Position numbers and translations under genes: made by a program. Below, in pieces: positions 16,850-25,227 of a DNA stretch of 32,953 nucleotides. The stretch spans positions 1-32,953 of the forward strand of contig JAJYDM010000015.1 of the NCBI GenBank assembly GCA_021777475.1, read 5' to 3'. How positions within the stretch are numbered: the first letter of the stretch is position 1; each line of letters opens with the position of its first letter. This DNA comes from Actinomycetes bacterium (lineage in GTDB: Bacteria > Actinomycetota > Acidimicrobiia > Acidimicrobiales > Acidimicrobiaceae). A model generated the notes under the pieces. That model worked only from the letters and a program-made list of their open reading frames with translations. It was not told the origin of the DNA and did no database searches.

Positions 16850-17863
16850 CTATCCCTCACTGAGTCTTTTTCCAAGTCCCGCACTGACCAAATTTACCGC
16901 TGCCAATACCTTCGGGTAGTTCATCCGCGTGGGACCAACCAGACCTATAGATCCTACCTGCTCACCTTCCACCACATATGGCGAAACCACCACAGAACAC
17001 TCCGCAAGTGGTGCAATTCCAAGCTCGGACCCAATGGCGACCTTCTGACCTTTGGACAGAACGTCTCTAATCAACGACACCACCAAAAAGTGCTGTTCAA
17101 GTGTCACCAAAACCCTTCGCACGGTGTCCACGGCATCAAAAGCGCTGGCCACCTTCGATGCTCCTTCGATATAGACACTCTCGGTCTCTCCTTGGAACTC
17201 TCGCAGACTTTCAACAGCCAAGACACAGATCTGATCAACAAGCGGTTCACCCAACGGTTCAGGCTCGTCCAGCGAGCCCAACGGAACACCACGCAACCGT
17301 CTGGTTAAAAAGTTGGACGCAACTTCGAGTTCGGATTCACTAATCTCTATACTCAGCTCCAGCGTCTTCTTCTCTACAGCGCCCTTTGAATCCACCATCA
17401 GCAACAGGACTCTCTTGGGATCAAGTGAGATTAGCTGAACCGAACGAATGAGAACCGTCTCCGGGCTTGGCCCAGTCACTACAGCCGCATAGTTCGTCAA
17501 ATTGGTCAAGAGGCGCGATGTATCGCTAAACATCTCCGCCAACGCCCCGTGGGCCTTGGTGAAGAACTCCTCGACGCTCTGAAACTGCATGACATCGGAG
17601 TCATTCGTATCGCTCACAAATGTGTCCACATAGTACCTGTAACCCTTGTCAGTGGGAATTCGACCCGCACTGGTGTGAGGTTGAGTCAGATATCCCTCAT
17701 GCTCCAAGAGATTCATCTCGTTCCGAATCGTAGCGGGAGAGACTTGGATTCCCGCAATACGAGCCAGTAGAGACGACCCCACAGGTTCAGCGCACTGAAC
17801 ATATTCATCAACAACCGCCCGCAGAATAGCGGCTTTTCTTGAGTCCATAAAACCTGACATCAT
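16850..17863 (-). CDS. hrcA: Heat-inducible transcription repressor HrcA
   Basis: The 337-residue product begins with the HrcA winged helix (RKAAILRAVVDEYVQCAEPVGS, then PATIRNEMNLLEHEGYLTQPHTSAGRIPT), followed by the GAF-like and dimerisation regions ending in VVSPYVVEGEQVGSIGLVGP and MNYPKVLAAVNLV. HrcA binds CIRCE operators and represses chaperone genes until heat stress. I use the ATG at 17863; an ATG at 17848 (MDSRKAAIL) agrees better with the usual family N-terminus and is a fair alternative. A CIRCE element lies 22 bases upstream, showing autoregulation. Confidence 0.95.
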   Translation of the reverse strand: MMSGFMDSRKAAILRAVVDEYVQCAEPVGSSLLARIAGIQVSPATIRNEMNLLEHEGYLTQPHTSAGRIPTDKGYRYYVDTFVSDTNDSDVMQFQSVEEFFTKAHGALAEMFSDTSRLLTNLTNYAAVVTGPSPETVLIRSVQLISLDPKRVLLLMVDSKGAVEKKTLELSIEISESELEVASNFLTRRLRGVPLGSLDEPEPLGEPLVDQICVLAVESLREFQGETESVYIEGASKVASAFDAVDTVRRVLVTLEQHFLVVSLIRDVLSKGQKVAIGSELGIAPLAECSVVVSPYVVEGEQVGSIGLVGPTRMNYPKVLAAVNLVSAGLGKRLSEG

Positions 17864-17884
17864 TCCGCCTTCATCAGAACATCC

Positions 17885-17911
17885 CTAGCACTCTATTCTA
17901 TCGAGTGCCAA
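17885..17911 (-). promoter_or_regulatory. CIRCE operator upstream of hrcA
   Basis: CTAGCACTC, nine bases, then GAGTGCCAA matches the CIRCE consensus TTAGCACTC-N9-GAGTGCTAA at 16 of 18 positions. It lies just upstream of hrcA. On the minus strand TAGAAT, a possible -10 box (17895-17900), falls inside the spacer, so bound HrcA would cover the promoter. Confidence 0.93.
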
Positions 17912-18167
17912 TAGATATAAAAATCAATTAAACGAAGGAGATAACTATTCAGTGGACTTTTTCCAGTAAATCAGGTCAAAACCCAGCTGATGCGCTAGCT
18001 TTTGCCGAACAATCGACGTTCCCAGTAGGCTAAAACCGGGCCAGGGCGGGGTCTGAACCTGACCATCCATGCTTTCAGCGTGCTTCACCGGCAAAAACTC
18101 TCTCGGCTCTTAGGAGGAAGCCAGGGCGTCCTGAACTCAATAATTCAGGACTTCAAACACAGCAGCG
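17912..18167. other. Intergenic region between hrcA and the GH32-like gene
   Basis: Together with the CIRCE region this makes a gap of about 300 bases. It contains a perfect hairpin, GTCCTGAA (18128-18135) with TTCAGGAC (18144-18151), just beyond the 3' end of the sugar hydrolase gene. No T-run follows on either strand. The + strand has a strong AAGGAG near 17936 but only a 28-codon frame from ATT after it. Confidence 0.45.
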
Positions 18168-19184
18168 TCAAAGAACGGAGTCGGGCCTGGACATCTCCTG
18201 GAGCGTCAATTTACCATCAGTTTGCCAGGTCACCAACATAGGATCGGCCAAATGCCCCACAAAGTTGCCATTCTCATCATCGTTGGCAAAGGCCATGAAC
18301 AGCCATTTGGACTCACGATTCTGAATCAAACGACCGGCATACAACTTATCGTCAGTTATCAGTTGGGCATTATATATGTCGAAAGGTCCGAGAATCGAAT
18401 CACATGGTACCGCCCACACGCCACCGTTGCCACCACCACCGACGACGGCAGACCGTCTTACCGCAGAGAACTCACGGGCAAGGCAGGAAAACAGCAGTAC
18501 TGGCTTGCCCTCCACAATGCTAACTTGAGTGACTTCAAGGTCAGCGAAGCCCGATCCAGGTTCGGACAATGGTGGACGAATTTCCCAGTTCAAAAGGTCG
18601 AGGGAAAAAGCATGTCCCACTACGCCGCGATCATCATCCACACCGGTCTTGGCTCTGGCCGTGATAAACATATGCCAACCGCTTCCGTCCGGATCAGGAA
18701 ATACCCAGGGATCTCGCCAAGTCTCGTTCGACCACGTCGATTCACCCAATTTTTCGTATAAGAGGGAATCAGCAGCGAGAGGTGGAAAATCCTTCCTCTT
18801 TTCCCATTTGTACAGATCGTCCGACGTTGCCAGCCCGATCCTTTGCACAAGTCCACCCTCACGATACGAAATCCCGGTATAAAACATATACCAAAGATTT
18901 TCCGGACCCTTTACAACCGAACCCGTCCAGGTGGCCAAATCGTCAAATGCTTCATCATCAGATGGAGCCATGATGTCATCACAGACCGTCCATTCGAATA
19001 AATCTCTTGAAACCGCATGGCCAATGGTTGTTCTCGTATGGCGTCCATCTGGATTTCTGACCAGGTCTCGGCGACCATCCGGTGAGTGATACACCTTGGA
19101 GGCCTTTAGAAAGTAGATGTGATACACGTCGCCGGTATCAGCAATCCAAAAATCCCAAGTCCAGGTGTCAGTTAGCTGTAACAA
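18168..19184 (-). CDS. Clan GH-J five-bladed propeller glycosidase (GH32/GH68-like)
   Basis: The 338-residue protein has the GH32/GH68 hallmarks in order: TWTWDFWIADTGDVYHIYFL near the N-terminus, where the Asp of WDFW is the probable nucleophile; WTGSVV at about residues 90-95; WYMFYTG soon after; WRDPWVF at about residue 155 with the transition-state Asp; and LEVTQ at about residue 221 supplying the probable acid/base Glu. It consists of the beta-propeller only, without the C-terminal beta-sandwich of GH32 invertases, and has no signal peptide, so it should act in the cytoplasm. Sucrose or fructoside hydrolysis or transfer is likely but the substrate is not proven. TTG start with GGGA six bases upstream. 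No sugar transport genes adjoin it. Confidence 0.78.
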   Translation of the reverse strand: MLQLTDTWTWDFWIADTGDVYHIYFLKASKVYHSPDGRRDLVRNPDGRHTRTTIGHAVSRDLFEWTVCDDIMAPSDDEAFDDLATWTGSVVKGPENLWYMFYTGISYREGGLVQRIGLATSDDLYKWEKRKDFPPLAADSLLYEKLGESTWSNETWRDPWVFPDPDGSGWHMFITARAKTGVDDDRGVVGHAFSLDLLNWEIRPPLSEPGSGFADLEVTQVSIVEGKPVLLFSCLAREFSAVRRSAVVGGGGNGGVWAVPCDSILGPFDIYNAQLITDDKLYAGRLIQNRESKWLFMAFANDDENGNFVGHLADPMLVTWQTDGKLTLQEMSRPDSVL

Positions 19185-19932
19185 CCGTGTCCCAATCTCT
19201 TAATGCCAAAAAAATCGCGAAAGATTATGCGGCAACGGAATTGAAAACCGCCGCCTATCACTCTCCCTGACAAGCCCAGTCGGCACTTTCCATGGAAATC
19301 CCGCAGTAGAGACTCTCAACATATCAAACCAAAAGCCACAATTAGCGTCGAAACAGATCAGCAGACGCTTCTTGGGCGAATCCCCCTTCAGTCATTGGGT
19401 GGTCGGCAAATATATCGTATCTTCCATCGAGTACAGCACTTTCCACGCCGCATTATCAACTCAAATTGATAACCTAATCCTAAAGAGCTGAAAGCACCTT
19501 CCATGTGTTGACAATTCGGGGCAATGCATTGCGCAATTCCAAAAGTCCTTTGCGCAGTATTGCAACGTTGGCTACCACATTTTCAGCTAATACGACATCC
19601 CGTGCTTTGTCGATATCCGAATCGTCGCAATTCCCGTTTACCACAATGTCGAACATGCCGCCTGGCCCCGTCACTAATCTTCCTGCGGGATGCATCCCTT
19701 GGGATGCAGTGCATTTTCCAGGCAAAGATGCTGGTGAATGCCAATGAACGAATGTAGCGACACCTATGCAAGCCTAACCCAGACAATGGTTTCCCCTACT
19801 GCGCCATTCTTCCTCGCTCAAACGGGCAAGGCCGATCGCGCAATGCAATAACGGAGATCCACTCGAGCGTCCAAGCGCCGCCAAAGGTTTCCAGAGCAGG
19901 TAACTTCATAGCAACAAGCCTGGATCCTGACG
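19185..19932. other. Long intergenic stretch beyond lepA
   Basis: About 750 bases without a convincing gene, apart from the weak candidate at 19480-19725. It contains the 12-base palindrome GGGATGCATCCC (19687-19698) followed at once by a second GGGATGCA (19701-19708). The promoter of the sugar hydrolase gene should lie at its left edge. No terminator with a T-run is seen for lepA. Confidence 0.45.
19480..19725 (-). CDS. Weak candidate small protein, unknown function
   Basis: An 81-residue minus-strand frame whose C-terminal half (DIDKARDVVLAENVVANVAI and on to LLELRNALPRIVNTW) looks like a natural amphipathic helical segment. The N-terminal half is less convincing and no start has a well-spaced ribosome site. 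It could be the tail of a decayed gene. No family is recognised. Confidence 0.22.
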   Translation of the reverse strand: MPGKCTASQGMHPAGRLVTGPGGMFDIVVNGNCDDSDIDKARDVVLAENVVANVAILRKGLLELRNALPRIVNTWKVLSAL

Positions 19933-21723
19933 TCAATCGTCCAGTCTCAAGGCCGATATGAACGCCTCTTGAGGAACTTCTACCCTCCCGATGTTCTTCA
20001 TGCGCTTCTTGCCTTCTTTTTGCTTTTCAAGGAGCTTCCGCTTGCGGGATATATCACCTCCGTAGCATTTCGCCAAAACGTCTTTTCGGCGGGCTTTGAC
20101 GGTCTCGCGAGCAATGATCCTTCCACCTATAGCGGCCTGGATCGGTACGTCGAATAACTGCCTTGGTATCAAATCGCCCAGCTTGGCGGTCATTTTTCTG
20201 CCATAGTCATACGCTTTTGACTTGTGAATAATCGCTGAAAACGCGTCAACTGGGACCCCATTGAGTAGGATATCCAACTTGACGAGATCGCTCTCGCCGT
20301 ATCCAGCCGGATCGTAGTCCAAAGATGCGTATCCCTTTGTCCTGCTTTTCAGCTGATCGAAAAGATCGAGGACAACTTCGGCAAGCGGTATTCGGTAGCC
20401 AATCTCCAGTCTCTCCGGGGAGATATACTCCATCCGGTTCATCTCGCCACGTCGGCTCTGACATAGCTCCATGATCGCACCCGTGTACTCCGATGGGGTA
20501 ATGATGTTTATCTGAAGAAACGGCTCCTCCACCTTGGAAACCGATTGTGCAGCCGGCATATCGCTAGGCCTGTCGATCTTAACTGGTATGTCCGAACCCT
20601 CGAGATAGGCAATGTACTCGACCGAAGGAGATGTGGCAATTAAAGAAAGACCGAACTCCCGCTCAAGGCGCTCGCGGACTATCTCCATGTGAAGCAGCCC
20701 CAAAAAACCGCATCGAAAACCAAAGCCCAAAGCACCAGAGGTTTCAGGCTCATAGGTGAACGAACTGTCATTCAGCCTCAGCTTCTCCAGCGACTCCCTA
20801 AGATCCTCGAACTCGTCACCATCAACCGGGTAGAGCCCGCAAAAAACCATTGGTTTGGGATCCTGGTAGCCTTCCAGTGGCTCGAATGCGGGATCCGCAT
20901 AGGAGGTGACAGTCTCACCTGACCTCGCCTCTCCGACGTCTTTAATACCGGCGATCAGGTAACCCACCTCTCCGGGGCCAAGCGACTCCACCGCCACCTG
21001 GACAGGTGTCCTGATCCCAATCTCCTCAACCTCATGGACCGCAGAGGTCTGCATGAACCGCAACTTTGAATCGGTGCGAAGAGTTCCATCGACAACCCTG
21101 AGAGAAGAGATTACACCGCGGTATTGATCGTAATAAGAGTCAAAAATAAGCGCCCTGAGAGGCTTGTTCACATCCCCAACAGGCGCAGGGATCCTTGCCA
21201 CCGCAGCGTCGAGAAGTTCAGGAACTCCGACACCCGTCTTGCCCGAAATCCTTAGGATCTCATTTGCGGGAATGCCCAAAACCTTTTCGATTTCCGCAGC
21301 ATAGCGGTCTGGATCGGCAGCTGGAAGATCGATCTTGTTCAGAGCCGCGACGATTTCCAGATTGTGTTCCATTGCCAGGTAGCAGTTCGCCAAAGTCTGG
21401 GCCTCAATCCCCTGTGAGGCATCTACCAGAAGGATCACTCCTTCACATGCGGCCAATGAGCGCGACACCTCATAGCCAAAATCCACATGGCCAGGGGTAT
21501 CAATCAAGTGGATGATGTAGTCCTTCCAGCGAACACGGACATTCTGTGCTTTGATGGTTATTCCGCGCTCGCGTTCGATATCCATGGTGTCGAGATACTG
21601 CTCGCGCATCTCCCTTGGATCGACAGCACCGGTAAGCTCAAGGATTCGATCCGATAGGGTCGATTTGCCATGGTCAATGTGAGCGATAATGGATAAATTG
21701 CGTATTTTCGTGGAGTCAATCAT
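19933..21723 (-). CDS. lepA: Elongation factor 4 (LepA)
   Basis: Full-length, 596-residue LepA, a ribosome-binding GTPase that back-translocates or remodels stalled ribosomes and affects initiation. GTPase motifs are clear: AHIDHGKST (residues 14-22), DTPGHVDF (about 77-84) and NKID (about 131-134). The EF-G-like domains II, III and V follow, and the LepA-specific C-terminal domain is present ([20 protein letters not shown], then [20 protein letters not shown], then the Lys-rich [16 protein letters not shown]). It is divergent from rpsT with a 126-base gap. In many bacteria lepA is directly followed by hemW and hrcA; here a glycosidase gene and non-coding DNA intervene. Confidence 0.98.
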   Translation of the reverse strand: MIDSTKIRNLSIIAHIDHGKSTLSDRILELTGAVDPREMREQYLDTMDIERERGITIKAQNVRVRWKDYIIHLIDTPGHVDFGYEVSRSLAACEGVILLVDASQGIEAQTLANCYLAMEHNLEIVAALNKIDLPAADPDRYAAEIEKVLGIPANEILRISGKTGVGVPELLDAAVARIPAPVGDVNKPLRALIFDSYYDQYRGVISSLRVVDGTLRTDSKLRFMQTSAVHEVEEIGIRTPVQVAVESLGPGEVGYLIAGIKDVGEARSGETVTSYADPAFEPLEGYQDPKPMVFCGLYPVDGDEFEDLRESLEKLRLNDSSFTYEPETSGALGFGFRCGFLGLLHMEIVRERLEREFGLSLIATSPSVEYIAYLEGSDIPVKIDRPSDMPAAQSVSKVEEPFLQINIITPSEYTGAIMELCQSRRGEMNRMEYISPERLEIGYRIPLAEVVLDLFDQLKSRTKGYASLDYDPAGYGESDLVKLDILLNGVPVDAFSAIIHKSKAYDYGRKMTAKLGDLIPRQLFDVPIQAAIGGRIIARETVKARRKDVLAKCYGGDISRKRKLLEKQKEGKKRMKNIGRVEVPQEAFISALRLDD

Positions 21724-21789
21724 TTTTCTCTACAAAAGATTAGGCTCCCAAAGCCCGACTTAGGTTGAATGGGATCTAAACTCTTTTTC

Positions 21790-21820
21790 CCAGCATCCAC
21801 CTTTGTGCTGGATCATTTTT
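21790..21820 (+). promoter_or_regulatory. Leader hairpin with T-run before rpsT
   Basis: CCAGCA (21790-21795) pairs with TGCTGG (21806-21811) over a 10-base loop and is followed by ATCATTTTTG. This resembles a weak attenuator in the rpsT leader, 30 bases before the start codon, or a structure used for S20 autoregulation. The function is inferred. Confidence 0.35.
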
Positions 21821-21849
21821 GCGTCAAAGAAACGGACACGGAAACCACA

Positions 21850-22119
21850 ATGGCAAACATCAAAAGCCAAATCAAAAGAATCAGAACCAACGAGATAAGC
21901 AGACTCAAGAATAAGTCGGTACGCTCCGAACTGAAGACCAGGGTCAAAACGGCCGTGGCCGCGGTGGAGAATCAAGAGGAAAACAGCGCCGAGGCGATAA
22001 GACTGGCCGTAAAGAAGTTGGACAAAGCCGCATCATCTGGCGTAATTCACAAGAACCAGGCTGCAAGGAGAAAAGGCCGGCTGATGGCCCGACTCGCCAA
22101 GATCTCCCAGGCTCAATAA
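21850..22119 (+). CDS. rpsT: 30S ribosomal protein S20
   Basis: The ATG at 21850 gives the standard S20 N-terminus MANIKSQIKRIRTNEISRLK; an open frame continues upstream but has no family similarity. The 89-residue, highly basic, helical protein ends with the usual SGVIHKNQAARRKGRLMARL. S20 binds the 5' domain of 16S rRNA early in 30S assembly. The ribosome site is weak, which is common for S20 genes under leader control. Divergent from lepA. Confidence 0.97.
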   Translation: MANIKSQIKRIRTNEISRLKNKSVRSELKTRVKTAVAAVENQEENSAEAIRLAVKKLDKAASSGVIHKNQAARRKGRLMARLAKISQAQ

Positions 22120-22584
22120 GACTGGAAACGGATCAATTTCTTAGAACGTACACCCGGGCACACCTTTGAATCATGAAATCCGCCGCCATAGCGCTCCTTG
22201 GCTAAATGGACAGAGTGGTCCATACGGATGGACTCCGAGGCGGACGACCGACCAATTGACCAAGAGGCAGCATGGATCTCCTAAGCTTCAGGCCACAGTC
22301 TGAGTCACCCGAACCGCGAATTCCATGGGAAACTCCAAGTGGAATCCCGATTCGTAACCGCGTCAAGAAGGCCCGCAAGTCCAAGCACGTCACCAAAATT
22401 CACCTAAATCCACCGAAACTTTTCAGATGCCCGGACAAAGCCTCGCAGCTCCAACCCGGAAAAGAGAAGAGCTTCCACACATTCCACAGGCGAACCCCGT
22501 GTAATTTAAGTCCGATATCATCCCACGCCTCAACGGGCCTGACAAAAGATCGCATCCACCAGCGAATACTGTCGGGGACCTCAA
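22120..22584. other. Intergenic region between rpsT and the CDF gene
   Basis: About 465 bases. An open frame exists across most of it on the + strand but has an unnatural, Pro/Lys/His-rich composition and no ribosome site, so I do not call it a gene. No clear terminator, tRNA or long repeat is seen. Confidence 0.5.
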
Positions 22585-23715
22585 TTGTCTGACTCACCCT
22601 CCGATAGACCGTCCTTTCACTCCGACGAGCAACGAAACTTTGCACCTTCCCCCAATAAAAACTCAGGTCTGGAGCACCATGGACACCCCCATGTCCATGA
22701 TCATGGACATGATCATGGACTTCGATTCCTATCGCCCCTGATTGGATTCATAAAGCACAGCCACGCCGAAACTGACTTTTCCGCTTCAGCCATCGACACC
22801 AGCAGCGAGGGAATTCGGGCGCTAAAGGTCTCTCTTATTGGACTCGGCCTCACCGCAGTCATTCAGCTGCTGGTGGTCATCGTCTCCGGATCGATTGCGC
22901 TCTTTTCAGAGTCGATCCACAACTTTGCCGATGCTCTGACGGCCCTGCCCCTTGGAATTGCATTCGTGGTTGCAAAGAAGAAACCCAACTTACGCTATAC
23001 CTATGGATACGGAAGAGCTGAAGACCTTGCAGGTATTTTCATCGTCCTCGTCATCACCGCCTCATCGCTAACAGCCCTTTTCGAATCGATTTCCAGGCTG
23101 ATCCATCCGCATGAGATCCATCAGATTCCCGCCGTGATCCTCGCCGGAATTGTGGGATTTCTGGGAAACGAAGGGGTGGCGATATACAGGATCCGAGTCG
23201 GCACACGAATTGGCTCTGCAGCACTAACTGCTGATGGACTCCATGCAAGAAGCGACGGTCTCGCGTCACTTGCAGTTGTTCTCGGGGGGATTGGGGTAAT
23301 CTTTGGGTTTAGACAGGCTGATCCGATTGCCAGCCTCTTGGTCGGGGTTGCGGTCTTCGGTATTCTGCGCACGGCCACCCGCGACATTTACCGCAGGCTC
23401 ATGGATAGTGTTGACCCCATACTGGTTCAAAAGGTCCGCGGCGTACTGCTCTCAACTCCCGGCATCGAAGGCATCGAAGCTGTCCATATACGCTGGATTG
23501 GACATCAGCTAAGAGCGGAGGCAGATATCCTGTCCGACGCAAACCTGAGCCTTGTGGAAAGCCATCTCATCGCAGAAGATGCTCACCACCGGCTTCTCCA
23601 CGAAATTCCGCGTCTTTCGGAGGCCGTGATTCACACGAGTCCCATGCATCGCGATGGAAACTCAGCGCACCCAAATATCGCACACCACTTTCCCCAGAAC
23701 CCTCCCGTCGCCTGA
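22585..23715 (+). CDS. Cation diffusion facilitator (CDF) metal exporter
   Basis: The 376-residue product starts at TTG 22585 with GGGGA about seven bases upstream. A His-rich cytoplasmic tail (HHGHPHVHDHGHDHG, about residues 30-44) precedes six membrane helices. Both metal-site pairs of the family are visible: HNFAD in helix II (SESIHNFADAL) and HARSD in helix V (DGLHARSDGLAS). A C-terminal ferredoxin-like cytoplasmic domain follows (EGIEAVHIRWIGHQLRAEAD). The family exports Zn2+ and related divalent ions by proton antiport. The His-Asp pairs suit zinc or cobalt; the true metal is not known. The His-rich tail is encoded by a DNA palindrome. Confidence 0.92.
   Translation: MSDSPSDRPSFHSDEQRNFAPSPNKNSGLEHHGHPHVHDHGHDHGLRFLSPLIGFIKHSHAETDFSASAIDTSSEGIRALKVSLIGLGLTAVIQLLVVIVSGSIALFSESIHNFADALTALPLGIAFVVAKKKPNLRYTYGYGRAEDLAGIFIVLVITASSLTALFESISRLIHPHEIHQIPAVILAGIVGFLGNEGVAIYRIRVGTRIGSAALTADGLHARSDGLASLAVVLGGIGVIFGFRQADPIASLLVGVAVFGILRTATRDIYRRLMDSVDPILVQKVRGVLLSTPGIEGIEAVHIRWIGHQLRAEADILSDANLSLVESHLIAEDAHHRLLHEIPRLSEAVIHTSPMHRDGNSAHPNIAHHFPQNPPVA
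22690..22711. repeat. 22-base perfect palindrome within the CDF gene
   Basis: Positions 22690-22711 read the same on both strands (half site CATGTCCATGA), and part of it recurs directly to 22720 (ATGATCATGGAC). The segment encodes the His/Asp-rich HVHDHGHDHG tail. It may simply reflect repeated His-Gly-His-Asp codons. Confidence 0.8.
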
Positions 23716-23767
23716 CGGTCGCGAACGTCAATAAATCAGCCTGCGACTAAGAGTTCTTCGACCTCGA

Positions 23768-24844
23768 CTAATCAATGGCGGTCTGATAGTCTCCTCGTAG
23801 CGAAGCGATAACGGCCGGATGCACCACCTTACCGTGGGAAACGTTCAGTGAACCCGCGATACGTTCCGAGTTAGGATCCTTTGCCAAATCGATGAGTCTC
23901 GGAATCACCGCCGCCGAAAGCGCTCTGGATGATGTCCTTGGGTACTGCCCTGGAACATTGGTAACGCAGTAGTGAATCACCCCCGCTTCGACATAAGTCG
24001 GATTTGATAGAGAAGTCGGGCGCGAAGTCTCAACGCACCCGCCCTGGTCTATCGCTAAATCGACAATTACCGATCCTGGCCTCATCGATTCGACCTGGTC
24101 TTTGGTGACTACAACGGGTGCCCTGGCACCTGTCACCAAAGCGGCTCCGACTACCAGATCGGCGTTAACCACTGCCTCTCCAACGTTGTGATGATTCGAA
24201 TACAAGGTGGAAGTCACGATTCCCCTTTCATGGACTTCCAATAGCCGCTCAAGGTCGACATCAACCCCGGTGACCTCAGCATCCATGCCTCTGGCACCAC
24301 GCGCCGCCATAGTACCGACAACTCCCATTCCAATGACCACAACCCGTGCCGGAGGCGCACCAGCGGCACCCCCAAGCAAGGTGCCAGACCCCTCTGCGAG
24401 GTGAAATGCCCCGACAATTGCGGCCGCCCTGCCCGCTATCTCACTCATCGGCGCCAACAATGGCAGGCCTTTTGGCCAGGTCAGAGTTTCGAAAGCGTAT
24501 GCTTCGACCCCTGAGTTGGCAAGCGCCTCAGCAAGCGCTGGTCCGGCAGCAAGGTGCAGATATGCAAAAAGCTGAAGACCAGGCCTTAAATATGCCCATT
24601 CCGATGGTTGGGGCTCTTTGACTTTACAGACCAAATCTGCCGACCACACCTCCGCGGCAGTATCGACTATCCGTGCGCCAACCAAGGCGTAATCCTGGTC
24701 TTTGAAACCAGAACCGAGACCGGCACCCTTCTCGACAAGGGCCACAAGACCAGAATGGACCAACATCTTGACCGCGCTTGGATCGAGGGCAACCCGCCTC
24801 TCTCCATCCTTTATCTCTCTGGGGAGTCCAATTGTCTGCGTCAT
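23768..24844 (-). CDS. ald: Alanine dehydrogenase
   Basis: The 358-residue enzyme interconverts L-alanine and pyruvate plus ammonia using NAD(H). The N-terminus GLPREIKDGERRVAL, the pyruvate-binding Lys in VKEPQPSEW (about residue 75), the catalytic His in YLHLAAG (about 96) and the Asp in DLAIDQGG (about 268) are all present, as is the nucleotide-binding VVVIGMGVVGTMAA near residue 170. GGAGG eight bases before the ATG supports the start. It stands alone, converging with the CDF gene. A link to nitrogen or redox balance is likely; regulation is not visible. Confidence 0.96.
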   Translation of the reverse strand: MTQTIGLPREIKDGERRVALDPSAVKMLVHSGLVALVEKGAGLGSGFKDQDYALVGARIVDTAAEVWSADLVCKVKEPQPSEWAYLRPGLQLFAYLHLAAGPALAEALANSGVEAYAFETLTWPKGLPLLAPMSEIAGRAAAIVGAFHLAEGSGTLLGGAAGAPPARVVVIGMGVVGTMAARGARGMDAEVTGVDVDLERLLEVHERGIVTSTLYSNHHNVGEAVVNADLVVGAALVTGARAPVVVTKDQVESMRPGSVIVDLAIDQGGCVETSRPTSLSNPTYVEAGVIHYCVTNVPGQYPRTSSRALSAAVIPRLIDLAKDPNSERIAGSLNVSHGKVVHPAVIASLRGDYQTAID

Positions 24845-25227
24845 TCAAATTCCTCCTTCAACAAGAACTCGAATCCGCGATTTCCAAAAGAGACCGCGGT
24901 TTCCGCCTCGACACAACCGGCTCCGTTAAACTGCAACTGAACCTATTGAGGCCAAATCTACCACCGCTAATCCGATGTAGACAGTGACAGATCAGCTCCA
25001 TTGAGGCTGGCGTTCCAAGATATTTCAGCTTCTCACCCAACGCAAAGGAAATGAAATCGCCGTAAATCCGGCGAGCAAAACAGCCATCTTCTCCAACACC
25101 CACGGAGAGTACGCTTGCAAATCGCATTAGGAACCTTCACCTCAATCAAAACGTAAAGTGAGTGCCCAAACTTACCCGGGGTATCCTCTTCCATTTGCTG
25201 CTCAGGGTGTTGGATATGCGATCCGAT
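24845..25227. other. Intergenic region between holA and ald
   Basis: About 380 bases. A weak 89-codon minus-strand frame at 24858-25127 has an ATG with AAGG seven bases upstream but unnatural Cys/Ser/Arg-rich composition at its end; it is not called. The ald promoter should lie near the left edge. No terminator hairpin was found. Confidence 0.45.

Noticed and set aside
17936-18032. Strong AAGGAG followed by a short frame beginning at ATT
   Set aside because: ATT is a rare start, the frame is only 28 codons, and no ATG, GTG or TTG start fits the ribosome site.
22272-22592. Open frame of 106 codons between rpsT and the CDF gene
   Set aside because: Composition is Pro/Lys/His-rich and unnatural, there is no ribosome site, and it runs over the well-supported CDF start.
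22693-22720. Palindrome considered as a mobile-element end or attachment site
   Set aside because: It is inside a conserved coding region and is explained by repeated His/Asp/Gly codons; no integrase or flanking duplication is present.
23706-23740. TGACG/CGTCA short inverted repeat after the CDF gene
   Set aside because: Only a 5-bp stem without a T-run; too weak to call a terminator.
24858-25127. Minus-strand frame of 89 codons upstream of ald
   Set aside because: The start has a fair ribosome site, but the translation looks random, with scattered Cys and a Ser/Arg-rich end, and no domain is seen.
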